Positions 8,097 to 20,982 of a stretch of 64,000 nucleotides of DNA are shown one piece after another (the stretch's first letter is position 1; every line of letters begins with the position of its first letter). Position numbers and translations under genes: made by a program. The DNA is from an uncultured Thiohalocapsa sp. (lineage in GTDB: Bacteria; Pseudomonadota; Gammaproteobacteria; Chromatiales; Chromatiaceae): contig NZ_CAJXYK010000006.1 in assembly GCF_913063425.1 (NCBI RefSeq), forward strand, positions 1 through 64,000, given 5' to 3'. The notes beneath the pieces were generated by a model that saw only the letters and a list, made by a program, of their open reading frames with translations, ran no database searches and was not told the origin of the DNA.

Positions 8097-9698
8097 TCAA
8101 TCGGCGCCCGTGCTGATCTGTGCGAGGTCCTGTACCCCGTCCGCGGCTGGTGGTGCGGCTTCTACGCGAACCGCGCCGGAGTCCGGGAGTTTGCTCACCT
8201 GGACATGCTGTACCAGGTTCTGAATCGACGGCTCCATGACATCCACCAGGGGCTTGGGCCAGATGCCGATGGCGAGTGTTGCCACCGCGAGCGCGCCCAG
8301 GTTCAGGGTCTCCCGGCGGTCGAGGTCCTTGAGCGCCGCCACCTGATCATTGCCGACGGGTCCGAACACCACCCGCTTGACCATCCACAGTGTGAAGGCG
8401 GCGGCCAGAATCAGCGTAGTCGCCGCCAGCAGCGCATACCAGAAGTCCGCCCGGAAGGTGGCGAGGATCACCATGAACTCGCCGACGAAGCCGGACGTCC
8501 CCGGCAAACCCGCGTTGGCCATGGCGAAGAAAACCACGAAGGCGCCGAACCAGGGCATGGTATTGATGACACCGCCATAGTCGGCCATCCGCCGCGTGTG
8601 CATTCGGTCATAGAGCACACCGACACAAAGGAACAGGGCGCCGGATATGAACCCATGCGAGATCATCTGCACCATGCCGCCCGAGATGCCCATGGCGGCG
8701 CCCTCGGCGCTGCCGGTGTGGCGGACAATGCTGAACACCACGAAGAAGCCCAGGGTCACGAAGCCCATGTGCGCGATGGAGGAGTACGCGATCAGCTTTT
8801 TCATGTCGTCCTGTGCCAGCGCCACGAAGCCGATGTAGACCACGGCGATCAGGGACAGCGCGATGATGAGCCCATCCAGCGACGCGCTGGCATCGGGCGT
8901 GATGGGCAGGCTGAAGCGCAGGAAGCCGTAGCCGCCGATCTTGAGCATGATGGCCGCCAGGATCACCGAGCCCCCGGTGGGTGCCTCCACATGCGCGTCC
9001 GGCAGCCAGGTGTGCACCGGGAACATGGGCACCTTGACCGCGAAGGCGATGAGAAACGCAAGGAAGATCAGCACCTGCGCCGTCATGCCGAGCTGAAGGG
9101 CATGGAAGTCCGGGATGCTGAAGCTGTCGGCCTGGAAGAACATGTAGATGAGCGCCACCAACATGAACACCGAGCCGAAAAAGGTGTAGAGAAAGAATTT
9201 GATGGTGGCGTAGACCCGATTCGGTCCGCCCCAGACCCCGATGATGATGAACATCGGGATCAACATCGCCTCCCAGAAAAAGTAGAACAGGATGGCATCC
9301 AGCGCCGAGAAGACACCCACCATGATCCCCTCCATGATCAGGAAGGCGCCCATGTAATAGGACGGGCGATAGGTGACCACCTCCCAGCCGGCGATGATGA
9401 CGAAAATGGTCACGAAGGTGGTCAGCAGAATCAGGGGCATGGAAATGCCGTCGATGCCGAGGTAGTACTGGACCTTGATGGCCGGTATCCAGTCCGCGCG
9501 CTCCACGAACTGCATGGCGGCCGTGCCGGGCTCGAACAGCAGCCACAGCGGCAGACTCGCGACGAAGGTCGCCGCGGCCACGCCAAGCGCAATACGCTTG
9601 GTCTGCTCGCCGTTCTCGTCGCCGTTGGCGATGACCGCCAGGCCACCGATGATGGGCAGCCAGATGACGAGCGTCAGCCAGGGAAATTGGGGCAACAT
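8097..9698 (-). CDS. nuoM: NADH-quinone oxidoreductase subunit M
   Basis: 533 residues; the second antiporter-like subunit of the membrane arm. Diagnostic stretches are GIDGISMPLILLTTF, FFWEAMLIPMFIIIGVWGG (the conserved Glu in helix 5), KVPMFPVHTWLPDAHVEAPT and KKLIAYSSIAHMGF. Length and order match the family. It starts with ATG at 9698, 26 bases after nuoL, and precedes nuoN by 13 bases. Confidence 0.97.
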   Translation of the reverse strand: MLPQFPWLTLVIWLPIIGGLAVIANGDENGEQTKRIALGVAAATFVASLPLWLLFEPGTAAMQFVERADWIPAIKVQYYLGIDGISMPLILLTTFVTIFVIIAGWEVVTYRPSYYMGAFLIMEGIMVGVFSALDAILFYFFWEAMLIPMFIIIGVWGGPNRVYATIKFFLYTFFGSVFMLVALIYMFFQADSFSIPDFHALQLGMTAQVLIFLAFLIAFAVKVPMFPVHTWLPDAHVEAPTGGSVILAAIMLKIGGYGFLRFSLPITPDASASLDGLIIALSLIAVVYIGFVALAQDDMKKLIAYSSIAHMGFVTLGFFVVFSIVRHTGSAEGAAMGISGGMVQMISHGFISGALFLCVGVLYDRMHTRRMADYGGVINTMPWFGAFVVFFAMANAGLPGTSGFVGEFMVILATFRADFWYALLAATTLILAAAFTLWMVKRVVFGPVGNDQVAALKDLDRRETLNLGALAVATLAIGIWPKPLVDVMEPSIQNLVQHVQVSKLPDSGAVRVEAAPPAADGVQDLAQISTGAD

Positions 9699-9724
9699 CC
9701 GGAGTGACTCCTTGCTCGTGATGC

Positions 9725-11719
9725 TCAGAGCGCGACGAAGAGCGTCAGCAGCGCAACCAGGCCGACGATCATCGCAATGGCGTAGTGATACAGGTAGCCC
9801 GTCTGGAGGTGGCGCATCACCCCAGCCAGATAGCCCACCATGCGCGCGGAGCCGTTGACCACGGCGCCGTCGATGAGCGTGCGGTCACCCGCTTTCCAGA
9901 GGAAACGACCGATGTCCAGGCCGCCGCCGGCGAAGACCTTCTGATTGAATTCATCGAAGCCGTACTTGTCCTGAAGCACCCGGGTCACCCAACCGCCCTT
10001 CGCCTGTAGGTCGGCATCGATGCCGGGGTTGCGCTTGTGCATGACGAGCCAGACCACCGTCGCCAGCGCCAGCCCGCCCATGGACAGCCAGAACGGAAGC
10101 GCCCCCATCCCGTGCAGGATGAAGGCCACCTGCCCATGCCAATGCTCCGCCAAATGGTGCAGGGGGTCGTGCTCGGGCTTGACGTAGATGGCCTCCCCGA
10201 GCCAATTGTTGACAAGCAAAGGCTCTACGGTCAGCCAACCGATGGCGATGGATGGCACCGCGAGCGCGATCAGGGGCACCGTCACCACCCAGGGCGTCTC
10301 ATGCAGGTGGGAGCGGGTGTGCTCGTCCATGCGCGGCTTACCATGGAACACCAGGTAGTACATGCGGAAGCTGTACAGCGCCGTGACGAAGGCACCGACG
10401 GTGAGCAGCAGCCAGGCAATGCCGGCACCGAAGACATGGGAGTCGCCCACCGCCTCGATGATGGCGTCCTTGGAGAAAAAGCCGGAGAAGCCCGGGAAGG
10501 CGATGAGCGCGAGCGAGCCGATGAGCGCGGTGGCCCAAGTGATGGGCATGTACTTGCGCAGCCCCCCCATGTTGCGGATGTCCTGATCGTGATGCATCGC
10601 GATGATCACGGACCCGGCGGCGAGGAACAGCAGTGCCTTGAAGAAGGCGTGCGTCATCAGGTGGAAGATGCCCGCCGCGTAGGCCGAGGCACCCAGCGCG
10701 GCGGTCATATACCCGAGCTGCGAGAGCGTCGAGTAGGCCACCACCCGCTTGATATCGTTCTGCACCAGGCCGATGAGCCCCATGAAAAACGCAGTGATGG
10801 CCCCCACCAACAGCACGAAGGACAGCGCCGTCGCCGACAGCTCGAACAGCGGCGACATACGCGCCACCATGAAGATGCCCGCGGTGACCATGGTGGCGGC
10901 GTGGATCAGGGCCGAAATGGGCGTCGGGCCTTCCATGCTGTCCGGCAGCCAGACATGCAGCGGCACCTGCGCCGACTTACCCATGGCGCCGATGAAGAGC
11001 AGGACGCACACCAGCGTCATCAGGGACACGCCGCCGAAGACGGCCACCTCGGTGTCGGCCAGCTCCGGCGCCTTGGCGAAGACCTCCACATAGTCCATGG
11101 AGCCGAAGTACATGCCCACCGCGGCGATGCCGAGGATGAACCCGAAGTCGCCGACCCGGTTCACCAGGAAGGCCTTGAGGTTCGCGAAGATCGCCGATTC
11201 ACGCACCGACCAGAAGCCGATCAGCAGATAGGACACCAGCCCCACCGCCTCCCAGCCGAAGAACAACTGCATGAAGTTGTTCGACATCACCAGCATCAGC
11301 ATGGAGAAGGTGAAGAGCGAGATGTACGCAAAGAAGCGCTGATAGCTGTTGCGTCCAGTGAGCGCCCCCTCGGGCCAGTTGTGATCGTCGTCCGCCATGT
11401 AGCCGATGGTGTAGACGTGCACCATCAGCGAGACGAAGGTCACGGTGGCCATCATCAGCGCTGTGAGCCGGTCCACCAGGAAGCCGATCTCGAAATGCAT
11501 GCCGTCGGACACCAGCCAGGTGTAGACGGCGCCGTTAAAGGTCTCGGCATCGCCCCAAATGAAGCGGGCAAGCACCCACAGGGAAAGCAGCGCGGAGAGG
11601 CCGACGCCGGCGATGGTGGCGCGATGCGACCAGACCCGGCCGATGCGCCCGCCGAAAAAGCCGGCAGTGATGGCGCCCGCAAGCGGCGCCAGCACAATGA
11701 TCAGATAGATGAGCTTCAT
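9725..11719 (-). CDS. nuoL: NADH-quinone oxidoreductase subunit L
   Basis: 664 residues, the distal and largest proton-pumping subunit, which carries the long lateral helix at its C-terminus. Visible motifs include FFGWEAVGLVSYLLIGFW, KSAQVPLHVWLPDSMEGPTP, HAATMVTAGIFM and KRVVAYSTLSQLGYM, all typical of NuoL. The C-terminal ~150 residues have the amphipathic lateral helix region followed by a terminal membrane anchor. The start is ATG at 11719, five bases after nuoK. Confidence 0.97.
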   Translation of the reverse strand: MKLIYLIIVLAPLAGAITAGFFGGRIGRVWSHRATIAGVGLSALLSLWVLARFIWGDAETFNGAVYTWLVSDGMHFEIGFLVDRLTALMMATVTFVSLMVHVYTIGYMADDDHNWPEGALTGRNSYQRFFAYISLFTFSMLMLVMSNNFMQLFFGWEAVGLVSYLLIGFWSVRESAIFANLKAFLVNRVGDFGFILGIAAVGMYFGSMDYVEVFAKAPELADTEVAVFGGVSLMTLVCVLLFIGAMGKSAQVPLHVWLPDSMEGPTPISALIHAATMVTAGIFMVARMSPLFELSATALSFVLLVGAITAFFMGLIGLVQNDIKRVVAYSTLSQLGYMTAALGASAYAAGIFHLMTHAFFKALLFLAAGSVIIAMHHDQDIRNMGGLRKYMPITWATALIGSLALIAFPGFSGFFSKDAIIEAVGDSHVFGAGIAWLLLTVGAFVTALYSFRMYYLVFHGKPRMDEHTRSHLHETPWVVTVPLIALAVPSIAIGWLTVEPLLVNNWLGEAIYVKPEHDPLHHLAEHWHGQVAFILHGMGALPFWLSMGGLALATVVWLVMHKRNPGIDADLQAKGGWVTRVLQDKYGFDEFNQKVFAGGGLDIGRFLWKAGDRTLIDGAVVNGSARMVGYLAGVMRHLQTGYLYHYAIAMIVGLVALLTLFVAL

Positions 11720-11724
11720 CGCCG

Positions 11725-12030
11725 TCAGCCCTTCAGCAGGTCGAGATCATCGACGTTGATGGTGCCGCGGGCGCGGAAGAGCACCACGAGAATCGCAAGC
11801 CCGATGGCGGCCTCCGCGGCGGCGACGGTCAGGATGAAGAAGACGAAGATCTGACCCGCGCCGTCTTGCAGGAAATGCGAGAAGGCGACGAAGTTCATGT
11901 TCACGGCAAGCAGCATCAGCTCGATGCACATGAGCAGCACGATCACGTTCTTACGGTTCAGGAAGATGCCGGCCACCGAGATGGAGAAGAGCACGGCGCC
12001 GAGCAGCAGATAGTCCGAGAGCGCGATCAT
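11725..12030 (-). CDS. nuoK: NADH-quinone oxidoreductase subunit K
   Basis: 101 residues with three membrane helices, the standard size of NuoK. The two conserved buried glutamates lie in [13 protein letters not shown] and [12 protein letters not shown]; they belong to the proton path between the peripheral arm and the antiporter subunits. The ATG overlaps the nuoJ stop by four bases (ATGA), indicating translational coupling. Confidence 0.97.
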   Translation of the reverse strand: MIALSDYLLLGAVLFSISVAGIFLNRKNVIVLLMCIELMLLAVNMNFVAFSHFLQDGAGQIFVFFILTVAAAEAAIGLAILVVLFRARGTINVDDLDLLKG

Positions 12031-12695
12031 GACGCCGGCTCCTTGTCCTCGTGGTTTTGTGTTTGCGCAGTCGAGGCCGCCACCGGGCGCGGTGTCTCCT
12101 CCGCTGGCGTGGACACCATGCGGATGCGGTCCGGCCCCTTGCGCACCTTAACCTGCACGGCCGGGTCCAGATACTTGGTGTCCGGGCGCCGGCGCAGCGT
12201 GAGCCGGATAGCGGCGACGATGGCCACCAGCAGGATCACCGCCGCAATCTCGAACTGATAGAGATACACAGTGTAGAGATTGAGCCCCAGTTCCGAGGTA
12301 TTGCTGAAGCCGGCTGGTTTGGGCTCGGGCTTGGCGAAGGCATCGATGCCGAAGTTGGACGGGCCAAGCACCAGGAACAGGTTGAACACCATCAGGGCCG
12401 CGATCACCAGCCCGAGCGGCAGGTGCTTGATGAACTGCGCGCGCATCGCCGCGATATCGATGTCGAGCATCATCACGACGAACAGGAACAGCACCATGAC
12501 CGCGCCCACGTACACCAGCACCAGCACGATGCCAAGGAACTCCGCCTCGATGAGCAGCCAGAGCGCGGCACTGCCGACGAAGGCCAGCACCAGATACAGC
12601 ACGGCATGCACCGGGTTGCGTCTGGTGACGACCATCCCCGCGGCGAATACGGTTATGGCCGCGAACACATAGAACAGAAACTTCTCGAAACCCAT
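12027..12695 (-). CDS. nuoJ: NADH-quinone oxidoreductase subunit J
   Basis: 222 residues with five membrane helices and the conserved glycine-rich helix-3 region ([26 protein letters not shown]) known from NuoJ/ND6. The C-terminal ~60 residues are hydrophilic and charged, as in many gammaproteobacterial NuoJ. It overlaps nuoK by four bases. The 202 bp between it and nuoI are unusually long for this operon. Confidence 0.96.
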   Translation of the reverse strand: MGFEKFLFYVFAAITVFAAGMVVTRRNPVHAVLYLVLAFVGSAALWLLIEAEFLGIVLVLVYVGAVMVLFLFVVMMLDIDIAAMRAQFIKHLPLGLVIAALMVFNLFLVLGPSNFGIDAFAKPEPKPAGFSNTSELGLNLYTVYLYQFEIAAVILLVAIVAAIRLTLRRRPDTKYLDPAVQVKVRKGPDRIRMVSTPAEETPRPVAASTAQTQNHEDKEPAS

Positions 12696-12897
12696 GGGAT
12701 ATCCGCTGCTGGGCCCGGGCGGTCGTCCCTGATCGCCACCGGACGGAGATGACGCACTTATCGGCGCCGCGCAGAGGGGATGCGGCTCACCAGGTCGCGC
12801 GCGCGTGCCGCGGCGTCGCGCAACAGGCGATGGAGCCCGCGCACCCTGCCCGCTTCAGGCAGCGCGCCGGCTCAATGTCGGGATCGCAGGCGCCGCG

Positions 12898-13401
12898 TCA
12901 GCGATAGGGCGCATCGGCGGCGCGTGCCGCGGCGATCTCGGCCTCGTACGTGTCCCCCACGGCGAGGAGCTTGTCCTTTGTCATGATGTTCTCGCCGCGA
13001 TTCTCGAAGTGATACTCGTAGATGCCCGTCTCGACGATGGAGTCCACCGGGCAGGACTCCTCGCAGAAACCGCAGTAGATGCACTTGAACAGATCGATAT
13101 CGTATCGTGTCGTGCGCCGCGAGCCATCCTCGCGGGGCTCCGCCTCGATGGTGATGGCGAGCGCCGGACAGGTGGCCTCACAGAGCTTGCAGGCGATGCA
13201 GCGCTCCTCGCCGTTCGGGTAGCGGCGCAGCGCATGCAGACCACGGAACCGCGGCGACGTAGGTGCCTTCTCCTCCGGATACTGCACCGTGAACTTGCGC
13301 TTGAACAGGTAGCGCCCCGTGAGCCCCATACCGCGGAGCAGCTCCGTCAGCAGCAGGCTGTCAACGTATTTGCGTGCAGTGTCAAGCATAGTGTCGGCCA
13401 T
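12898..13401 (-). CDS. nuoI: NADH-quinone oxidoreductase subunit I (2x[4Fe-4S])
   Basis: 167 residues. Two ferredoxin-type motifs, [12 protein letters not shown] and [12 protein letters not shown], bind clusters N6a and N6b, which pass electrons to the N2 cluster in NuoB. The start is set at the ATG at 13401 ([13 protein letters not shown]), which matches the family N-terminus; the frame remains open for 26 more codons towards nuoH but that stretch has no similarity to NuoI. It follows nuoH by 82 bases. Confidence 0.97.
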   Translation of the reverse strand: MADTMLDTARKYVDSLLLTELLRGMGLTGRYLFKRKFTVQYPEEKAPTSPRFRGLHALRRYPNGEERCIACKLCEATCPALAITIEAEPREDGSRRTTRYDIDLFKCIYCGFCEESCPVDSIVETGIYEYHFENRGENIMTKDKLLAVGDTYEAEIAAARAADAPYR

Positions 13402-13483
13402 CGAATTTCGAGCATTGAGGCCAGGGTGACGCGACGGATGGTTCCGCCACCGCGCTCCTCGCCACTCGCCCCCCGTCACGCTC

Positions 13484-14518
13484 TTAGCCCCACCACGGCG
13501 GCAGCCCCACCAGCACGGCCAAGGCTACCACCAGGATCCAGACGATCGTGATGGGAATGAACACCTTCCAGCCCAAGCGCATGATCTGGTCGTAGCGGTA
13601 GCGCGGGAAGGTGGCCCGCAGCCACAGGAAGACGAACATGAAAAAGAAGGTCTTCAGCAGCAGCCAGATGGCGCCGGGCACCCAGGCGGTGGCCGCGTCC
13701 AGAACCGGGATGTTCTGGAAGGGCGAGAGCCAGCCGCCGAAGAAGAGCAGCGTCGTCAGCATGGCAATGAGTACCATGTTGGCGTACTCCGCCAGGAAGA
13801 AGATGGCGAAGGCCATGCCGGAGTATTCGACGTGGAAGCCGGCGACGATCTCGGACTCCCCCTCCGCCACGTCGAAGGGCGCGCGGTTGGTCTCGGCCAC
13901 GCCTGAAATGTAGTAGACGCCGAACAGGGGCAGCAGCGGCAGCCAGAACCAGGTCAGGAAGCTGCCCGACTGGGCCTCGACGATGGCGCTCAGGTTCAGG
14001 CTGCCGGCGGCCACCAGCACGCCCACCAGCGCGAAGCCCATGGCGATTTCGTAGGCGACGATCTGCGCCGCCGCGCGCATGGCGCCCAGCAGCGCGTATT
14101 TGGAGTTGGACGCCCAGCCGGCGATGATGACGCCGTAGACGCCGAGCGATGTCAGCGCCAGCACATAGAGCAGTCCGGCATTGATGTCCGCGAGCACCAG
14201 CCCCGCATCGAAGGGCACCACCGCCCAGGCCGCCAGCGCAGGCGCAATGGAGATCAGCGGTGCCAGCAGGAACAGGCCCTTGTTGGCCTTGGTCGGGACG
14301 ATGACCTCCTTGACCAGGAGCTTCAGCGCATCGGCGATGGGCTGGAGCAGGCCACGCCAGCCGACCCGGTTCGGGCCGATGCGCACCTGGATGTAGCCGA
14401 TGACCTTGCGCTCCGCATAGGTGTAGTAGGCCACCACACCGAGCAGCGGCAGGATGATGGTCAGGGTCGCGATGATGCTCTGCAGCGGCAGCGGCAGGGC
14501 GTTCCAGAGGTCCATCAT
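13484..14518 (-). CDS. nuoH: NADH-quinone oxidoreductase subunit H
   Basis: 344 residues with about eight membrane helices; this subunit forms the quinone-access chamber with NuoB and NuoD. Conserved signatures are [26 protein letters not shown] and the loop [21 protein letters not shown], containing the acidic residues of the E-channel. The ATG overlaps the nuoG stop by four bases (ATGA). Confidence 0.97.
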   Translation of the reverse strand: MMDLWNALPLPLQSIIATLTIILPLLGVVAYYTYAERKVIGYIQVRIGPNRVGWRGLLQPIADALKLLVKEVIVPTKANKGLFLLAPLISIAPALAAWAVVPFDAGLVLADINAGLLYVLALTSLGVYGVIIAGWASNSKYALLGAMRAAAQIVAYEIAMGFALVGVLVAAGSLNLSAIVEAQSGSFLTWFWLPLLPLFGVYYISGVAETNRAPFDVAEGESEIVAGFHVEYSGMAFAIFFLAEYANMVLIAMLTTLLFFGGWLSPFQNIPVLDAATAWVPGAIWLLLKTFFFMFVFLWLRATFPRYRYDQIMRLGWKVFIPITIVWILVVALAVLVGLPPWWG

Positions 14519-16938
14519 GTGTGCTGCTCCGCCACCTTCTGCGTCGCCGTGAGCCGCGACGGATCGGCCTTGGTCAGGATAAGGGGCCCGACAGCGGGAC
14601 CCAGCGCACCGCTGCCGCGCACGGCCGCGGGGAGCCGTGCCGCGCCGCGCGCCACCCGGTCATCGATCACCACCGGCACCACGGCGGAGCAGGCTCCCTG
14701 CGCCACCTCGGCCGCATCGCCCGCGGCCAGACCCAGTTGGGCGGCGTCCTCCGGATGGAGATGCACCGCAAGCGGCGCTGCGAGCGGGGTATGCTGCAGG
14801 GCAGGCGCCGCACGCACGGTCTGATCCACGGCATAGATGGGCACATTGCCCACGCGCATCAGTCCCTCCGGCGGCGGCAGCGGCTGCTTCAGTCCGTAGT
14901 CACCGCGGCGGGCGTTGTCGAGGGTCAGGTCGGCACAGCGGGCGGCAAGCTCGTCGTGCACCTGCTTGCCGCTGCTGTAGGTGAAGCCGTCGAGGTCCAG
15001 CAGGTTGCCGAGCACCCGCAGCACCTTCCAGCCCGGGCGCGCGTCGCCCACCGGCGCCACGGCGCCCTGGAAGCGCTGCCAGCGGCCCTCGGCATTGACG
15101 AAAGTCCCGGAGGTCTCCGCGAAGCCGGAGATGGGCAGCAACACATCACACACGGCCTCGAGATCCGGCGTGCGGAAGGCCGTACAGCCGATGACGTGGT
15201 CCGCCGACGCAAGCGCGTCGCGGGCGCGGGCCGGGTCCACCAGATCGAGCTCCGGCGACAGGCCCCAGAGGACATAGGTTTGCCGCGGCTCCGTCAGCAT
15301 CGCGTAGGCGTCGAGCCCCGGGGTGTCAAGGGCCTCGGCGCCGGGACCCAGATGCGGCACGGCACCGGCAATGGCGGCACCGACGCTGTTTGCCGCCGGC
15401 GGCAGAAAGCCGATGCTGCAGCCGGCGGCGCCGGCCACCAGATACGCAAGCTCCTTGAGCAGGGTGTAGTCCGGGTCCGCCTCGGCGAGCGCGCCCAGCA
15501 GCACCAGTCCCCTGCCCTGCTCACCGGCCGCGGCGAGCACCTGGGCAAGGCGCGTCTCCGCCTCGCCCGGATCGGCAGCGGCGATGAGCTCCCCGGCCGC
15601 ACCGTCGGCACTCGCGGACAGGGCACGGGCAACGGCAGCGAGGCGCCGGGTGAGCCGGCCCGGGGGCGCCGTCAGCTGGCGCGCCGGATGCGTCAGGCCG
15701 ATCTCATAGGGATTCAGGAAGGTCACCGACGCATCGTTCAGCACCGCCTTGCGGATACGGTGGGCCAGCAGCGGCTGCTCCTGCCGCAGGTCGCTGCCCA
15801 CCACCAGCACCGCCTGCTGCTGCTCAAGCTCCGCGATGGGCAGCCCGAGCCAGGGCACCGCCGGGTCGGCACGGTCGCCGCGGAAGTCCTGTCGGCGCAG
15901 CCGGGTGTCGATGTGCCGACCGCCCAGGCCGCGCAGCAGCCGTTGTGCGAGATAGGCCTCCTCCAGCGTCGCAGTGGGCGCCATGAGCCAGCCGATCTGC
16001 TCCGGATCGGAGCTGCGCAGCGCCTCCGCCACAAGGTGCAGGGCCTCCTGCCAGTCAATGGGCTCCCAGCGCCCGTCGCGCTTACGCAGGGGCTCCAGCA
16101 GTCGGCTGTCGCTGTTGAGGCCCTCGTAGCTGAAGCGGTCGCGGTCGGAAATCCAGGTCTCGTTGACGGACTCGTTGTCCCGCGGGTGTACGCGCATGAC
16201 GCGCCCGTCGCGGATGTGCAGATGCAGGTTGGCGCCGACGGCATCATGGGCAGCGATGCCTTCTTCCGACGTGAGCTCCCAGGCCCGCGCGGTGAACCGG
16301 TAGGGCTTGGAGGTCAGCGCACCCACCGGGCACAGGTCGATGATGTTGCCCGAGAGCTCATGCGCCACCGTGTGCTCGACGAAGGTACCGATGCGCATGT
16401 CCTCGCCGCGCCCGGTGGCGCCGAGCTCACGCACGCCGGCGATCTCGGCGCCGAAGCGCACGCAGCGGGTGCAGTGGATGCAGCGGGTCATGTCCGTGGC
16501 GATGAGGGGGCCCAAGTCCTCGTCCTTCACCACCCGCTTGCGCTCGGAGAAGCGGGAGACGTCCTCGCCGTAGCCCATGGAGACGTCCTGCAGCTCGCAC
16601 TCGCCGCCCTGGTCGCAGATGGGGCAGTCCAGCGGGTGGTTGATGAGCAGGAACTCCATGGTGCCGCGCTGGGCATCCAGGGCCTTGGGCGAGCGCGTCT
16701 GCACCTTCATGCCGTCGGCGACGGGTGTGGCACAGGCCGGCACGGGCTTCGGAAACGGACGGCCGCCCGCCTCCGCCTCCACCAGGCACATGCGGCAGTT
16801 GGCGGCGATGGAGAGCTTCTCGTGGTAGCAGAAGCGGGGGATCGGGATGCCCACACGGTCCGCCACCGCGATGATCATCTCGCCGGCAGCCGCCTCGCAG
16901 CTGCGGCCGTCGATCTCGATGGTGATCTGTTCCGCCAT
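14515..16938 (-). CDS. nuoG: NADH-quinone oxidoreductase subunit G
   Basis: 807 residues in the peripheral arm. The N-terminus has a plant-type [2Fe-2S] site (CYHEK..CRMC..C at ~35-65), then the H-x3-C motif ([16 protein letters not shown]), and a [4Fe-4S] ferredoxin-like pair beginning [12 protein letters not shown]. The remainder resembles molybdopterin oxidoreductases but is degenerate, as usual in NuoG. The start is the ATG at 16938 ([11 protein letters not shown]); the frame is open for 245 further codons through the end of nuoF but that part has a shadow-like Gly/Arg/His composition. It lies 137 bases after nuoF and overlaps nuoH by four. Confidence 0.96.
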   Translation of the reverse strand: MAEQITIEIDGRSCEAAAGEMIIAVADRVGIPIPRFCYHEKLSIAANCRMCLVEAEAGGRPFPKPVPACATPVADGMKVQTRSPKALDAQRGTMEFLLINHPLDCPICDQGGECELQDVSMGYGEDVSRFSERKRVVKDEDLGPLIATDMTRCIHCTRCVRFGAEIAGVRELGATGRGEDMRIGTFVEHTVAHELSGNIIDLCPVGALTSKPYRFTARAWELTSEEGIAAHDAVGANLHLHIRDGRVMRVHPRDNESVNETWISDRDRFSYEGLNSDSRLLEPLRKRDGRWEPIDWQEALHLVAEALRSSDPEQIGWLMAPTATLEEAYLAQRLLRGLGGRHIDTRLRRQDFRGDRADPAVPWLGLPIAELEQQQAVLVVGSDLRQEQPLLAHRIRKAVLNDASVTFLNPYEIGLTHPARQLTAPPGRLTRRLAAVARALSASADGAAGELIAAADPGEAETRLAQVLAAAGEQGRGLVLLGALAEADPDYTLLKELAYLVAGAAGCSIGFLPPAANSVGAAIAGAVPHLGPGAEALDTPGLDAYAMLTEPRQTYVLWGLSPELDLVDPARARDALASADHVIGCTAFRTPDLEAVCDVLLPISGFAETSGTFVNAEGRWQRFQGAVAPVGDARPGWKVLRVLGNLLDLDGFTYSSGKQVHDELAARCADLTLDNARRGDYGLKQPLPPPEGLMRVGNVPIYAVDQTVRAAPALQHTPLAAPLAVHLHPEDAAQLGLAAGDAAEVAQGACSAVVPVVIDDRVARGAARLPAAVRGSGALGPAVGPLILTKADPSRLTATQKVAEQHT

Positions 16939-17075
16939 GATGCTCTGCTTCCGCTCCAACGCCCGCTTGGGGCTGCTCTTGCTCGTTGGTCCGCCCGCGG
17001 CTCCCGGCCGGCTGACGCGGCCCGGCTGCCGGGGGCGCCCGCTGCCGGGACCCTGCTGAGACGGGTCTGGGCGCG

Positions 17076-18365
<1,290 letters not shown>

Positions 18366-18429
18366 GGCGGATGTTGCTGATTCGGTTGCGCGAAGCTCGG
18401 CGGTGCCGCAGGCCCAAGCCGGGGTGGCG

Positions 18430-18957
18430 TCAGTCCAGCTTCGAGATGATCTTGTCGATGCCGTCCGGCGTCACACACTCGTGATACTCCTTGTCCACCA
18501 TCACCACCGGGGCGTGGCGACAGGCGCCGAGACACTCGAACTCCTTGAGCGTGAACCTGCCGTCTTTGGAGGTCTCGCCGGGCGCGACGCCGTGGCGCTG
18601 CTCGATGTGCGACAGCAGCGCCTCAGCGCCGCCGAGCATGCAGGAGATGCTGTTGCAGACACAGATCTTGTGGCGCCCGACCGGCTCCAGATCGTACATC
18701 GCATAGAAGCTGGCCACCTCGTAGACGGCCACCTCCGGCATGTCCAGGTAGGCCGCCACCTGGTCCATGAGGTCCCGGGTGAGCCAGCCGCCGTTGTCAT
18801 CCTGCACCAGGGTCAGCGCCGGCATCACCGCGGATTGCTTCCACTCCGGCGGATACTTGGCCACATGCCGGTCGATCTCGGCGCGCAGCTGCGGTGTCAG
18901 CAGCGTCTCTTTGTCCAGGTCGTGGACGACGGCGAGCGGTGCGGTGCGAAAGCTCAT
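18430..18957 (-). CDS. nuoE: NADH-quinone oxidoreductase subunit E
   Basis: 175 residues, a thioredoxin-like [2Fe-2S] protein (cluster N1a) that binds NuoF. The four ligands are seen as CNSISC and CLGAC. The start is the ATG at 18957 (MSFRTAPL), which overlaps the nuoD stop by one base (TGATG); the open frame continues upstream into nuoD without resembling NuoE. Confidence 0.97.
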   Translation of the reverse strand: MSFRTAPLAVVHDLDKETLLTPQLRAEIDRHVAKYPPEWKQSAVMPALTLVQDDNGGWLTRDLMDQVAAYLDMPEVAVYEVASFYAMYDLEPVGRHKICVCNSISCMLGGAEALLSHIEQRHGVAPGETSKDGRFTLKEFECLGACRHAPVVMVDKEYHECVTPDGIDKIISKLD

Positions 18958-20216
18958 CAGCGGTCGATCTCCCCGAAAACGACGTCCATGGTGCCGATGA
19001 TGGCCACCACGTCGGCCAGCATATGGCCCTTGGACATCTCGTCCATGGCGGCGAGATGCGGGAAGCCCGGCGCCCGGACCTTGAGCCTGTAGGGTTTGTT
19101 GGCGCCATCGGAGACGATGTAGCAGCCGAATTCGCCCTTCGGCGCCTCCACCGCGGCATAGGCCTCGCCCGGCGGTGGGCAATAGCCCTCGGTGAAGAGC
19201 TTAAAGTGGTGGATCAGGGCCTCCATGTCGTCTTTCATGTCGACACGGCTCGGCGGCGTGACCTTGTGGTCGTCCACCATCACCGGCCCCGGATTGGCGC
19301 GCAGCCAGTCGATGCATTGCCGGATGATGCGATTCGACTGGCGCATCTCTTCGATACGCACCAGGTAGCGGTCATAGCAGTCGCCGTTCTGGCCCACCGG
19401 GATGTCGAAGTCCATATCCGCATAGGCCGCGTAGGGCTGCTTCTTGCGCAGATCCCAGGCGAAGCCGGAGCCGCGCAGCATCGGGCCGGTGAAGCCCAGG
19501 CTCAGCGCCCGCTCCGGGCTCACGACACCGATGCCGACGGTGCGCTGCTTCCAGATGCGGTTGTCCGTGAGCAGCGTCTCGTACTCGTCCACCAGGGCCG
19601 GGAAGCGCTCGGTGAAGTCCTGGATGAAGTCCAGCAGCGAGCCGCTGCGGGCCTCGTTCAGCTTGCGGATGGCGCCGGTACCGTGCCATTGGGTGCTGGA
19701 CTCCGGGAAGCGCGGCATCTGCGCCGGCAGGTCCCGGTAGACCCCGCCGGGGCGGTAATAGGTGGCGTGCATGCGCGCACCCGACACCGCCTCGTAGCAG
19801 TCCATCAGGTCCTCGCGCTCGCGGAAGCAATACAGGAACACACTCATGGCGCCGACATCGAGCGCATGTGCCCCGAGCCACATGAGGTGGTTCAGGATGC
19901 GCGTCACCTCATCGAACATGGTCCGGATGTACTGCGCGCGGATGGGCGCCTCGATGCCGAGCAGCTTCTCGATGGCGCGCACATAGCCGTGCTCGTTGCA
20001 CATCATGGACACATAGTCCAGCCGGTCCATGTAGCCGATACTTTGGTTGAACGGCTTGGACTCGGCGAGCTTCTCGGTGCCGCGGTGCAGCAGCCCGATG
20101 TGCGGGTCGGCGCGGTCGATGACCTCCCCGTCCATCTCCAGCACCAGGCGCAGCACGCCATGGGCGGCCGGGTGCTGTGGGCCGAAGTTCAGCGTGTAAT
20201 TGCGGATCTCAGGCAT
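18957..20216 (-). CDS. nuoD: NADH-quinone oxidoreductase subunit D
   Basis: 419 residues, the 49-kDa-type subunit derived from [NiFe]-hydrogenase large subunits; with NuoB it forms the quinone-reduction site. Hallmarks are [21 protein letters not shown] near the N-terminus, RGTEKLAE, and the C-terminal DVVFGEIDR. The His and Tyr that contact the quinone head group fall in conserved segments. The start is ATG at 20216 ([13 protein letters not shown]), overlapping the nuoC stop by eight bases. NuoC and NuoD are separate genes here, not fused as in E. coli. Confidence 0.97.
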   Translation of the reverse strand: MPEIRNYTLNFGPQHPAAHGVLRLVLEMDGEVIDRADPHIGLLHRGTEKLAESKPFNQSIGYMDRLDYVSMMCNEHGYVRAIEKLLGIEAPIRAQYIRTMFDEVTRILNHLMWLGAHALDVGAMSVFLYCFREREDLMDCYEAVSGARMHATYYRPGGVYRDLPAQMPRFPESSTQWHGTGAIRKLNEARSGSLLDFIQDFTERFPALVDEYETLLTDNRIWKQRTVGIGVVSPERALSLGFTGPMLRGSGFAWDLRKKQPYAAYADMDFDIPVGQNGDCYDRYLVRIEEMRQSNRIIRQCIDWLRANPGPVMVDDHKVTPPSRVDMKDDMEALIHHFKLFTEGYCPPPGEAYAAVEAPKGEFGCYIVSDGANKPYRLKVRAPGFPHLAAMDEMSKGHMLADVVAIIGTMDVVFGEIDR

Positions 20217-20955
20217 TGGCGCCGCCCCCGGCCGCGTCCTTGGCGGCACGCGCGGCCCGCGCCTGCTCCTCGGTCACATAGCGGCTGTCGTTGCGGATGA
20301 CCTTGGGCACCAGCACCCGGGGCTCGATCTCCACCGGCTCGTACACCACGCGGCCCTGATCCGGGTCGTAGCGCATGGCCACGTGTCCACTCAGCGGGAA
20401 ATCCTTGCGGAACGGATGGCCGACAAAGCCATAGTCCGTGAGGATGCGGCGCAGGTCGGGATGGCCCCGGAACAGGATGCCGAAGAGGTCGAAGGCCTCG
20501 CGCTCGAACCAGTCGGCCGCCGTCCAGACATCCACCACCGAGTCCACCATGGGCTGTGCGCCGCCGGCGTAGACCTTGAGCCGCAGCCGCCGGTTGTACT
20601 CCAGCGACAGCAGGTGATAGACCACGGCGAAGCGCTGCGGGTCGTCTTCATCCAGATCGACATCGCGGTCCACGCCGCGGCCGAAACCGGTGGTGGACGC
20701 CTCTTCCGTGGCCCATTCCGACTTGCCGTAGGCGGCGTAGTCGACGCCGCAGAGGTCGATGAGCTGCTCGAAGCGCAGCGCGCTGTCGTCACGCAGCTCG
20801 GTACAGACGGCCTTGATCTCCGCCGCCGGGACGGTGAGCGTCAGCTCGCCCAGGGCGGATTGGAGCGCAAAGCCGTCCCCGCCCCAGCGGCTCTGAAGCA
20901 CATGGGCGAGGGCGTCGAGGCGGGCGTCCCCGGTGGAAGCGATGGAGTCGGACAT
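20209..20955 (-). CDS. nuoC: NADH-quinone oxidoreductase subunit C
   Basis: 248 residues, the 30-kDa-type subunit. The central stretch ([36 protein letters not shown]) and the C-terminal signature [24 protein letters not shown]...[12 protein letters not shown] are diagnostic. The last ~30 residues are Ala/Arg-rich and variable. It lies 27 bases after nuoB. Confidence 0.97.
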   Translation of the reverse strand: MSDSIASTGDARLDALAHVLQSRWGGDGFALQSALGELTLTVPAAEIKAVCTELRDDSALRFEQLIDLCGVDYAAYGKSEWATEEASTTGFGRGVDRDVDLDEDDPQRFAVVYHLLSLEYNRRLRLKVYAGGAQPMVDSVVDVWTAADWFEREAFDLFGILFRGHPDLRRILTDYGFVGHPFRKDFPLSGHVAMRYDPDQGRVVYEPVEIEPRVLVPKVIRNDSRYVTEEQARAARAAKDAAGGGANA

Positions 20956-20982
20956 GGACTGTGGTACTGCCGGGAGCGCGCG

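Noticed and set aside
8025-9707. 560-codon open frame on the plus strand
   Set aside because: Antisense to nuoM, with His/Asp/Glu/Arg-rich low-complexity composition; no family resemblance.
10037-11854. 605-codon open frame on the plus strand
   Set aside because: Antisense to nuoL and nuoK; composition is that of a reverse-complement shadow of membrane protein codons.
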